Assembly: GCA_002499455.1 (NCBI GenBank)
Contig: DALN01000156.1
Coordinates: 6,539 to 26,802, forward strand
Source: Methanoculleus sp. UBA77
GTDB lineage: Archaea; Halobacteriota; Methanomicrobia; Methanomicrobiales; Methanoculleaceae
Reading direction: 5' to 3'
DNA length: 20,264 nt
Part shown: piece after piece, positions 13,067 through 19,119 of the stretch
How positions within the stretch are numbered: position 1 is the stretch's first letter
How the letters are laid out: every line of letters starts with the position of its first letter
Notes under the pieces: model-generated
The model's database searches: none
Told to the model about the DNA's origin: nothing
What the model saw: only the letters and a program-made list of their open reading frames with translations
Made by a program: the position numbers and the translations under genes

Positions 13067-13537
13067 ATGGCAAGAATTGAAAGAGGGCCGTATCGCTCGA
13101 TATGGCAGGACTTCGACGACCTTATGGCCGAGATGGAGAGCAGGTTCCAGTCGATGATCGGGGGAATCGGCGCACGGGGAGAGGAAGTCAGGGGCAGGAT
13201 CGTCCCGGCAGTCCGTGACTTCCGGGTGGATGTCCGGGACCACGAGGACGAGGTGATCGTCGTTGCCGACCTCCCCGGCGTCGAGAAAGAGAACGTCTCC
13301 GTCCGGCTCATCGACCCCCAGCACCTGGAGATCATGAGCGTCCGGAGGGGCGAGACCGAGGAGGAAGCAAGGGACTTCTTCATGCGGGAGCGGGTCTACG
13401 GCCAGATGAGCCGGACGGTCATGCTCCCCGCCGAGGTGATCGAGGAGGGCGCCGCCGCCTCGTTCAAGAACGGGGTTCTTGAGGTCCGGCTGAAGAAAGC
13501 GCCCGTCGAGACCGGGACGACAATCCCGATCGATTAA
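13067..13537 (+). CDS. hsp20: Small heat shock protein, Hsp20/alpha-crystallin family
   Basis: ATP-independent holdase that forms oligomers and binds unfolding proteins. 156 residues: a variable N-terminal arm (1-47), an alpha-crystallin domain (about 48-145) with FRVDVRDHEDEVIVVADLPGV, the YGQMSRTVMLP strand and the hallmark NGVLEVRLKK (135-144), then a short tail with the Ile-Pro-Ile motif (153-155) that docks between subunits. The start has a strong ribosome binding site. A T6 run just after the stop is a likely terminator. It is divergent from the FKBP-like gene, so two folding genes share a 155-bp intergenic region. Confidence 0.96.
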   Translation: MARIERGPYRSIWQDFDDLMAEMESRFQSMIGGIGARGEEVRGRIVPAVRDFRVDVRDHEDEVIVVADLPGVEKENVSVRLIDPQHLEIMSVRRGETEEEARDFFMRERVYGQMSRTVMLPAEVIEEGAAASFKNGVLEVRLKKAPVETGTTIPID

Positions 13538-13540
13538 TCA

Positions 13541-13546
13541 TTTTTT
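13541..13546 (+). terminator. T-run terminator after hsp20
   Basis: TTTTTT begins 3 bp after the hsp20 stop codon. Archaeal RNA polymerase often terminates at such runs without a hairpin. Confidence 0.5.
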
Positions 13547-13578
13547 CCAATCCCCCGCGAATCCCGACCGAACAATTC

Positions 13579-14397
13579 ATGTCGAGCCAGCGTGACACTA
13601 TCATGATGGATAAGAAGCGGGTCAAGGACTACATGACCTACGACGTTGTCACCGTCAATGCTCACGGAACCGTCCGGGACGTCATCGAAGCCATGAAGAA
13701 GACGAATCACGATGGGTTCCCGGTGGTGGAGGATAACTCAAAAGAGGTGGTGGGCTACATCGCGGCACGGGACCTCCTCTTCGCCCACCCCTCGACACCG
13801 ATCGAGCAGGTGATGTCCCGCCACCTCATCGTCGCCGACCCGGACATGAGCGTGAACGATGCGGCCCGCGTCATCTTCCGCTCCGGCATACAGAAACTCC
13901 CGGTCGTCAACGACAAGAACGAGCTCATCGGGATCATGTCGAACGCCGACGTCATCCGGTCCCAGATCGAGCACGTCTCGCCGGAGAAGGTCTTCAAGTT
14001 CATCGAGACCTTAAAGAAACTCTACGGGGTGGAGCCGGCCCTCCGCCGGGGTTCGGTCCCGATCAATGAACTCCTCCCAACCCAGTCAAAGATCTACGAG
14101 GACGAACTGGAAGGGAGGATGTACGAGATCAAGAAGGGGCTCGCCGAACCCCTGATCGTCGTCCGCCGGCCGGGCCGCTGGATCCTGGTCGACGGCCACC
14201 ACCGGGCGATCGCGGCAAAGCGGCTCGGCATCAAGAACCTCGACGCCTACATCATCGAGGTCCGCGAGAACATCGAGCTCGGTATGGAGCGGACGGCCCG
14301 GACCCTGAACCTCAATACGCTCGACGACATCAAGGTCCTCGACTACGCCCGCCACCCCCTCGTCGCGCTGACGCACCGGCTTGTCAGGCACGGGTGA
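13579..14397 (+). CDS. CBS-CBS protein with C-terminal ParB/Srx-fold domain (possible serine-kinase-like enzyme)
   Basis: 272-residue soluble protein. Two CBS domains (about 15-70 and 78-132, with VKDYMTYDVVTVN and IEQVMSRHLIVADPD) usually bind adenosine nucleotides. The C-terminal ParB/sulfiredoxin-fold domain (about 155-255) contains SVPINELLPTQSKIYEDELEG and PLIVVRRPGRWILVDGHHRAIAAKRLG. DGHHR (205-209) is the motif known in this fold for free-serine kinases (archaeal SerK, bacterial SbnI), and Glu175/Glu177 lie where SerK has its key acidic residue, by eye. The ADP- or ATP-dependent kinase role is an inference; a DNA-binding ParB role is less likely without a helix-turn-helix. A later ATG (13603 or 13606, MMDKK/MDKK) may be the true start. 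Confidence 0.82.
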   Translation: MSSQRDTIMMDKKRVKDYMTYDVVTVNAHGTVRDVIEAMKKTNHDGFPVVEDNSKEVVGYIAARDLLFAHPSTPIEQVMSRHLIVADPDMSVNDAARVIFRSGIQKLPVVNDKNELIGIMSNADVIRSQIEHVSPEKVFKFIETLKKLYGVEPALRRGSVPINELLPTQSKIYEDELEGRMYEIKKGLAEPLIVVRRPGRWILVDGHHRAIAAKRLGIKNLDAYIIEVRENIELGMERTARTLNLNTLDDIKVLDYARHPLVALTHRLVRHG

Positions 14398-14540
14398 ACA
14401 GACCCTTTTTTCGCGGGAAACCGTCCCGGACGTTCGGCTGCGGTCCGCGCCTATGTTCAGTCCTGCTGCCGGGGCGACCCGGGCGGGTAGAAGATGGTGA
14501 GGTGCCGGCGCCCCACCCGCCGAAAAGAGATGCCCGCCCC
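14398..14540. other. Convergent intergenic region with T-run terminator and GC-rich inverted repeat
   Basis: Between two convergent genes. It has a T6 run at 14406-14411, a likely terminator for the CBS protein gene, and a perfect 7-bp inverted repeat GGCGGGT (14482-14488) / ACCCGCC (14515-14521) with a 26-nt GC-rich loop. I see no credible coding sequence here. Confidence 0.45.
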
Positions 14541-15719
14541 TTACGACCCCTCGGTCCGGGTATCGTAGTCCGGGTTCAGGACGTGCTCTTTGACGACCGT
14601 CCCCTCCGGGATGATCACCTCAGGCCAGAGCCGGGTCCCGGAGTGGACGACCACGCCGGCTTTCAGGACTGCATGGGGCCCGATGACCGTGTCGTGCTCG
14701 ACGTTGCACCCGCTCCCGATGAACGTGTCGTTGTCGATGATGCTCCCGCTGACGGTGCTGTCCCGGCCGATCACCACCCGGTTGTAGATGGACGACGAGA
14801 AGATCTTCGCACTGCTCTTGATGATGCACCCCTCCCCGATGCTCGTGTACGGCCCGATGACGACGTTCTCCTCGATGATCGTCCCGGCGCCGATCGAGAC
14901 CGGCCCGATCACCCGCGAGTTCGCCGCGATCGAGACGCAGCTTCCTATCTGCGCCGGACCGAGGATCCGGGCGCCCTTGATGTAGAGGTCGCCGGAGATG
15001 TTCGTGAACCCGATGTCCTGCAGCTTCCAACGCTCCGCCTCGCGGAGCGACCGGGGGCTCCCCACGTCGGACCAGTTGCCCCGGGCAAGCCAGGCCTTCA
15101 GGGCGTAGCCCTTCTCCATCAACTCGGGGAAGAGGTTGCGGGCGAAGTCGAACTTCTCGCCGGCGGGGATGTGGTCGAATATCTCCGGGTCGCAGACGTA
15201 CATCCCGGTGCTCGCGAGGTTCGAGAAGATCTCGCCGGGGCTCGGCTTCTCCTTGAACCTTTTTATCTGGTAGTTCGCGTCGATCTCGGCGATCCCGTAC
15301 TCGGTGGGGTCGTCGATGCTGATGAGCCCTATCGTCGTGATGGAGTCGTTTGCGAGGTGCTCGCGGTAGAACTCGAGCAGGTTCAGGCCCACGACATGAT
15401 CGCCGCCGACGACCAGGAACGGCTGCTCCTCGAGATACTTCTGGGCGTTCTTGACGCTCCCCGCCGTCCCGAGTTTCGTCTTCTCGTGGACGTAGGTGAC
15501 GTTGACCCCGAAGAGCGACCCGTCGCCGAGTGCCGCCTCGATGGACTCGCTCATGTAGCCGAGCGTGATGACCACGTCGTTGAACCCGAGGTTCGCGAGG
15601 TGTGAGACCAGGTGCTGGATCGAGGGTTTGTTGACAATCGGAATACAGGGCTTGGGACGCCCGAATGTGAGGGGGCGGAGCCGTGTGCCCTCCCCTCCGC
15701 ACATTATGCACACCTTCAT
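14541..15719 (-). CDS. Sugar-phosphate nucleotidyltransferase with left-handed beta-helix domain
   Basis: 392-residue NDP-sugar pyrophosphorylase that makes an activated sugar from sugar-1-phosphate and NTP, for glycans or cell-surface polymers. The N-terminal Rossmann-like domain (1-235) has GGEGTRLRPLT (8-18), RPKPCIPIVNKP (21-32), KLGTAGSV (82-89), GGDHVV (105-110, metal Asp107), YGIAEID, FKEKPSPGE (155-163) and WSDVGSP (216-222). The C-terminal part (about 245-380) is a hexapeptide-repeat left-handed beta-helix (IGPVSIGAGT, VIGPYTSIGEG, VIGRDSTV, FIGSGCNV). The substrate (glucose, mannose or hexosamine) cannot be decided. The start MKVCIMCGG is chosen from the motif; the frame stays open far upstream but runs antisense through the YkgJ gene. 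A TATA-like box lies 27 bp upstream. Confidence 0.93.
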   Translation of the reverse strand: MKVCIMCGGEGTRLRPLTFGRPKPCIPIVNKPSIQHLVSHLANLGFNDVVITLGYMSESIEAALGDGSLFGVNVTYVHEKTKLGTAGSVKNAQKYLEEQPFLVVGGDHVVGLNLLEFYREHLANDSITTIGLISIDDPTEYGIAEIDANYQIKRFKEKPSPGEIFSNLASTGMYVCDPEIFDHIPAGEKFDFARNLFPELMEKGYALKAWLARGNWSDVGSPRSLREAERWKLQDIGFTNISGDLYIKGARILGPAQIGSCVSIAANSRVIGPVSIGAGTIIEENVVIGPYTSIGEGCIIKSSAKIFSSSIYNRVVIGRDSTVSGSIIDNDTFIGSGCNVEHDTVIGPHAVLKAGVVVHSGTRLWPEVIIPEGTVVKEHVLNPDYDTRTEGS

Positions 15720-15740
15720 AGCTCTCCGTTGTGCGCGTAT

Positions 15741-15792
15741 CGATTTAACGTTTGGGGATGATCCGGCCGTGTGCTCCCGAACATTTATTCTC
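15741..15792. promoter_or_regulatory. Divergent promoter region, nucleotidyltransferase and YkgJ genes
   Basis: In the 99-bp gap, the minus strand reads AAACGTTAAATCG (15753-15741), centred about 27 bp before the nucleotidyltransferase ATG. The plus strand reads ACATTTATTCTC (15781-15792), centred about 33 bp before the ATG at 15819. Both predict very short leaders. Confidence 0.5.
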
Positions 15793-15818
15793 TGATGCAG
15801 AGAGAGTCTACAGGGACG

Positions 15819-16316
15819 ATGACCGCGTTTGAATGTACGCTCTGCGGGAAGTGCTGCATGAACGCAGGGGGCCACCTGATCGAGATCGAGAAGAGGCTCA
15901 CCGGGCGGGACTTCCTCTGCCGCCAGAAGATCGTCGGCGGCAACTTCCGTGCCCGGGTCGAGGACCGGTTTCTCGAGGCGTTCAAAGATACCGCCGAGAG
16001 CAGCCGGCACCCGTCCTGGTGCCCGTTCCTCCGGCCTCTTCCGGGGGAGGAGGGGAAGTACGTCTGCACCATCCACGACAGCCGTGCCTTTGTCTGCCGC
16101 TCCTACTCCTGCTGCACCATGCGGATCTTTGCCGCCGACGGGCGGGAGGCCGGGAAGGTGAAGGGGAGGCGGAGCCTCGTCACCGAGGACGACGCCCTCC
16201 GCCGCTGCTGGGACGAGTCGGTCGCACCGCTCGCGACCGAGGACGATATCGCCTGGCGGGCCGAGGTCGCCGGGATCCTCGGCCGTGCCGGCTACCGGGT
16301 CGATGCCTATGAGTGA
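15819..16316 (+). CDS. YkgJ family cysteine cluster protein
   Basis: 165-residue protein of the YkgJ/COG0727 family, whose cysteines are thought to hold zinc or an Fe-S cluster; the activity is unknown. It has FECTLCGKCCMNAGGH (Cys6, 9, 12, 13), Cys34, WCPFL (Cys68), YVCTIHDSRAFVCRSYSCC (Cys83, 93, 98, 99) and Cys130. The start at MTAFEC is chosen because two upstream in-frame ATGs (15771, 15795) lie before or at the TATA-like box, while this ATG is 33 bp downstream of it. It overlaps the next small gene by 8 bp, which suggests a coupled pair. Confidence 0.88.
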   Translation: MTAFECTLCGKCCMNAGGHLIEIEKRLTGRDFLCRQKIVGGNFRARVEDRFLEAFKDTAESSRHPSWCPFLRPLPGEEGKYVCTIHDSRAFVCRSYSCCTMRIFAADGREAGKVKGRRSLVTEDDALRRCWDESVAPLATEDDIAWRAEVAGILGRAGYRVDAYE

Positions 16317-16569
16317 GGTCCGCCGCCTTCCGGTCGTCCGGGGCCGGGTGGAGTGCACCCCCGGCGGGACCGTGACCGTCGACCGGTGCGGGTTCTGTGT
16401 CCACTCCGCTCGCGTCGTGGTCAGAGGAAAGGAGATGCCCTCACCGGCACGGGCCTACTGCAGCCGGTGCCGGGATGCGGAGCGTGTCGATATGGAGAAG
16501 GTCGAGGCGGTCGTCTGCGACGACCTCTCCGGGGAAGGGTTCCGGAGCATCGCGAATATCATCAGTTAG
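16309..16569 (+). CDS. Small zinc-ribbon-like protein, function unknown
   Basis: 86-residue protein that I do not recognise. Two Cys pairs, Cys27-x2-Cys30 (RCGFCVHS) and Cys51-x2-Cys54 (YCSRCRD), are spaced like a zinc ribbon with a 20-residue loop; Cys16 and Cys70 are extra. The remainder is short strands and a final helix. The start MSEVRR overlaps the YkgJ stop by 8 bp, so the two are probably translated together; an earlier in-frame ATG at 16285 lies deeper in YkgJ and is less likely. The gene ends 4 bp from the convergent ribbon-helix-helix gene. It could be a partner or metal-handling subunit of the YkgJ protein. Confidence 0.75.
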   Translation: MSEVRRLPVVRGRVECTPGGTVTVDRCGFCVHSARVVVRGKEMPSPARAYCSRCRDAERVDMEKVEAVVCDDLSGEGFRSIANIIS

Positions 16570-16573
16570 GGCC

Positions 16574-16915
16574 CTACTTCCGCCAGAACTCCCAGGGGTG
16601 CTTGGTCTGGAACGGGACGCCCTTCGCCTCCTTATTCCAGTCAGTCTCGATGGTGTGGTGGACCAGCCGGACCTCGTTCCGGAGTTCGGTGAGGACCGCC
16701 TTGACGTCTTCGAGCTCCTTGAGAAGCCGGTTCAGTTCTTCAAACGACCGGTGCTGCCGAAGAGCAACGGCTCCGTTGTCACCCTGCTTGCTCGCAAGAC
16801 CGGCCTCGATCAACTCAAGGATAGCTTCGTTCCGGTCAAACGCATGATCACGTGCATACTGGTCGATCTGCTCCATAAGGTCGGGATCGAGCGCAAACGA
16901 ACATCTCATTGCCAT
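16574..16915 (-). CDS. Ribbon-helix-helix (CopG-like) DNA-binding protein with coiled coil
   Basis: 113-residue protein. The N-terminal 3-43 segment, RCSFALDPDLMEQIDQYARDHAFDRNEAILELIEAGL, has the strand-helix-helix pattern of CopG/MetJ-type regulators, which bind DNA as dimers. A predicted coiled coil follows (about 56-92, FEELNRLLKELEDVKAVLTELRNEVRLVHHTIE), and the tail ends in KHPWEFWRK. No toxin-like partner is adjacent, so a toxin-antitoxin role is not supported. The target is unknown and autoregulation is possible. A TATA-like box lies about 42 bp upstream. Confidence 0.82.
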   Translation of the reverse strand: MAMRCSFALDPDLMEQIDQYARDHAFDRNEAILELIEAGLASKQGDNGAVALRQHRSFEELNRLLKELEDVKAVLTELRNEVRLVHHTIETDWNKEAKGVPFQTKHPWEFWRK

Positions 16916-16952
16916 GGTCCATCTACTTCCCGTGTGATTGGATTTTCCTGCT

Positions 16953-16964
16953 GATTATAATGTC
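16953..16964 (-). promoter_or_regulatory. TATA box of the ribbon-helix-helix gene
   Basis: GACATTATAATC on the minus strand is centred about 42 bp before the ATG at 16915, giving a predicted leader of about 17 nt. An inverted-repeat-rich GC segment (CCGGCGGCCGGCGG, 16972-16985) lies just upstream and could hold regulator sites. Confidence 0.55.
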
Positions 16965-17024
16965 TATCGCTCCGGCGGCCGGCGGAAAGAGCATCCGCTC
17001 CGGCATCGTCGTATCCGGTCCGGC

Positions 17025-17060
17025 AAAAAAAGAGCTGCCCTGGTTCCCCTCCGGAGAACC
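17025..17060 (-). terminator. Hairpin plus T-run terminator of the aIF1 gene
   Basis: The imperfect inverted repeat GGTTC ... GAACC (17042-17060) is followed on the minus strand by a T7 run (17031-17025), just downstream of the aIF1 stop at 17068. This 152-bp gap also contains the ribbon-helix-helix promoter and nothing else I can name. Confidence 0.55.
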
Positions 17061-17067
17061 GATCGGG

Positions 17068-17373
17068 TCAACTGATATTTTCCATGTTATATCCTTTCTG
17101 GGCGAGCAGGTCCTTCACCCGCTCGCGATGGTTGCCCTGCAGCTCGATCGAGGAGTCTTTGACCGTGCCGCCACAGGCGAGTTTCGCTTTCAGGAACTTG
17201 GAGAGGTCTTCGAGATCGATATCGTAGGGGTCGAGGCCCTCGATGACCGTGACTTCTTTTCCGTAGCGTCGTTTGTTGATCTTTACGCTGATTCTCTGCT
17301 GTTCCTTCGCGACTTCTTCACAGATACACAGTTCCTTTGGCAGTCCGCAGGTCGGACATATCCCACCGTTCAT
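17068..17373 (-). CDS. Translation initiation factor aIF1 (SUI1 family)
   Basis: 101-residue SUI1-domain protein that helps select the start codon on the small ribosomal subunit. The N-terminal part has a zinc-binding-like cysteine set (Cys6, Cys9, Cys16, Cys18: ICPTCGLPKELCICEE). The SUI1 domain (about 25-100) contains RISVKINKRRYGKEVTVIEG, KFLKAKLACGGTV (59-71) and IELQGNHRERVKDLLAQKGY (76-95), the family core. Length is typical for archaea. A strong TATA box (CTAATATATAAC, minus strand, 17406-17395) sits 27 bp before the ATG, so the mRNA is probably leaderless. The 5' part of the gene lies just after the nrdJ end. Confidence 0.96.
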   Translation of the reverse strand: MNGGICPTCGLPKELCICEEVAKEQQRISVKINKRRYGKEVTVIEGLDPYDIDLEDLSKFLKAKLACGGTVKDSSIELQGNHRERVKDLLAQKGYNMENIS

Positions 17374-17394
17374 TGCATGTACCTTTCAGCTCTC

Positions 17395-17406
17395 GTTATA
17401 TATTAG
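17395..17406 (-). promoter_or_regulatory. TATA box of the aIF1 gene
   Basis: CTAATATATAAC on the minus strand is centred about 27 bp before the ATG at 17373 and begins only 9 bp after the nrdJ stop. The gap between the two genes is 41 bp and holds nothing more. Confidence 0.7.
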
Positions 17407-17414
17407 TTGGCATG

Positions 17415-19061
17415 TCATGCGTCAATCAGGCAGACGTCGCAGCCGAGAGAGATTACCTGGTCCGGCCGGCTCCGGTGGCGGTAGACGGTGATGCCCTTGC
17501 AACCGAGGTCCCGGGCGAGGGAGAAGACCCGGGCGATATCGTCGGGGGTTGCTGCCTCCGGGAGGTTCACGGTCTTTGAGACGGCGTTGTCCGTGTGCTT
17601 CTGGAACGCCGCCTGCATCCGGACATGGTACTCCGGTGCGATCTCGACGGCCGTCCTGAACAACTCCCGGGTATGCTCATCGAGGGGAAGGCCTCCGATC
17701 GTCCCGTACCGGCGGACGTGGGCCGCGACGTCCCTTCCGCCGGCGGTCTCCGGCAGGAACTCCCGGACAAGATCGCTCACGATATCGACCTGCTGCCCGT
17801 CGATCGTCCGGCTGTAGGCAAACGAGAAGACAGGCTCGATGCCACCCGTCGTCCCGGCGATGAGGTGGAGCGAACCTGTGGGGGCGATGGTGGTGACGGT
17901 GGCGTTCCGCATATCCCCGGTATAGACGGAGCCCTCGATCGCCGGGAACGATCCCAGCTCCTCCCCCAGCTCCTTCGACCGGCCCCGGGCAGCATCCGCG
18001 ATCCCCTTCATCAGGTTTTCTGCAAACCGGAGCGCCTCATCCGACCCGTACGGTATCCCGAGATGTATGAGCGCCTCGGCAAATCCCATGACGCCGAGGC
18101 CGATCTTCCGGGTAGCAAGGGTCCGTTCCCGGATCTCGGGAAGGGGGAAGCGGTTCACATCGACGACAGCATCGAGGAACTCGACGCCGGACCGGACGGT
18201 GGCGGCGAGCAGGTCTTCGTCGAGGTCGTCCTTTCTCACGCACCGGGCGAGGTTGACGCTGCCGAGGTTGCAGCTCTCGTAGGGGTAGAGCGGCTGCTCG
18301 CCGCAGGGGTTGGTCGCCTCGATCCGGCCGAGGTGCGGGGTGGTGCTCCACCGGTTGATCTCGTCGAGGAAGAGCAGCCCCGGTTCGCCGGAGGCATGGG
18401 CGGAGGCGGCGATGAGGTGCCAGAGCGATCCGGGATCGATGCTCCTCCAGACGCTGCCGTCGCGGGGGTTCGTGAGATCGTATGCCTTCCCCGCCGCGAG
18501 GCACCGGAGGAACCGCTCGTCGACCCCGACCGAGATGTTGAAGTTCGCAAGTCCTCCCCCCTGCTTCGCGGTCACGAACTCCTCGATGTCGGGGTGGGAG
18601 GCCGCGAGCACGGCCATGTTCGCACCCCGCCGCCGCCCGCCCTGCCGGACCGCCGCCGTCGCCGCGTCGTAGACCCGGATGAACGAGACCGGCCCGGTCG
18701 CGGCACCGGCGGTCCCGTTGACGGCGTCTCCCCGCGGCCGGAGGTGGGAGAACGAGAACCCGGTCCCTCCCCCGGACCGGTGGACGAGCGCCATATGGCC
18801 GAGAGTGCGAAAGATCCCTTCGAGGGTGTCCTCCACGGGGAGGACGAAGCAGGCAGAGAGCTGCCCGGCCGCGGTGCCGGCGTTCATCAGGGTCGGGGAG
18901 TTCGGGAGGAAGAGGAGGTCCGAGAGGAGGGAGAAGAACTCGCGGGACTTTGCCGGCCCTCCCACGACACCGGCGACCCGGGAGAAGAGGCCGTCCGGCG
19001 TCTCGCCGGGGAGGAGGTAGCGGCGTTCGAGGAGGAGGCGGCCTTGCGGGGAGAACTCCAT
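17415..19061 (-). CDS. nrdJ: Adenosylcobalamin-dependent (class II) ribonucleotide reductase, compact form
   Basis: Reduces ribonucleotides to deoxyribonucleotides with a thiyl radical made by coenzyme B12. 548 residues; no N-terminal ATP-cone is visible and it is shorter than many class II enzymes. Landmarks: NSPTLMNAG (54-62), LSACFVLPVEDTLEGI with Cys71, SGGGTGFSFSHLRP (96-109), NFNISVGV (173-180), the radical loop NPCGE (251-255, thiyl Cys253), Cys264 in ESCNLGSVNL, PTGS (394-397) and GCKGITVYRHRS (520-531). The Cys253-to-Cys264 spacing of 11 matches the T. maritima enzyme. The C-terminus ends in Cys541-x2-Cys544 (CDVCLIDA), a likely shuttle pair. The start MEFSPQG is chosen because upstream codons run into cobQ. 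It is divergent from cobQ over 58 bp. Confidence 0.95.
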   Translation of the reverse strand: MEFSPQGRLLLERRYLLPGETPDGLFSRVAGVVGGPAKSREFFSLLSDLLFLPNSPTLMNAGTAAGQLSACFVLPVEDTLEGIFRTLGHMALVHRSGGGTGFSFSHLRPRGDAVNGTAGAATGPVSFIRVYDAATAAVRQGGRRRGANMAVLAASHPDIEEFVTAKQGGGLANFNISVGVDERFLRCLAAGKAYDLTNPRDGSVWRSIDPGSLWHLIAASAHASGEPGLLFLDEINRWSTTPHLGRIEATNPCGEQPLYPYESCNLGSVNLARCVRKDDLDEDLLAATVRSGVEFLDAVVDVNRFPLPEIRERTLATRKIGLGVMGFAEALIHLGIPYGSDEALRFAENLMKGIADAARGRSKELGEELGSFPAIEGSVYTGDMRNATVTTIAPTGSLHLIAGTTGGIEPVFSFAYSRTIDGQQVDIVSDLVREFLPETAGGRDVAAHVRRYGTIGGLPLDEHTRELFRTAVEIAPEYHVRMQAAFQKHTDNAVSKTVNLPEAATPDDIARVFSLARDLGCKGITVYRHRSRPDQVISLGCDVCLIDA

Positions 19062-19084
19062 ACCGGAGTCATGAACCCCCGCCC

Positions 19085-19092
19085 TTAATAAT
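19085..19092. promoter_or_regulatory. Shared bidirectional TATA-like element for nrdJ and cobQ
   Basis: TTAATAAT, the only A/T-rich tract in the 58-bp divergent gap, is centred 28 bp from the nrdJ ATG (19061) and 31 bp from the cobQ ATG (19120). Its reverse complement ATTATTAA is equally TATA-like, so it could serve both genes and give nearly leaderless mRNAs. Confidence 0.5.
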
Positions 19093-19119
19093 CCGTCGAG
19101 CCCAACGCTCCTGTCGGTA

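Noticed and set aside
14541..16358. A 605-codon reading of the nucleotidyltransferase frame
   Set aside because: The N-terminal 213 codons run antisense through the YkgJ gene and show no domain; the family N-terminus MKVCIMCGGEGTRLRP begins at 15719.
16574..16915. Toxin-antitoxin antitoxin
   Set aside because: The ribbon-helix-helix fold fits, but neither neighbour resembles a toxin and the flanking genes are on other transcripts.
17595..19088. 497-codon plus-strand frame opposite nrdJ
   Set aside because: It mirrors nrdJ codon bias and has no recognisable domain.
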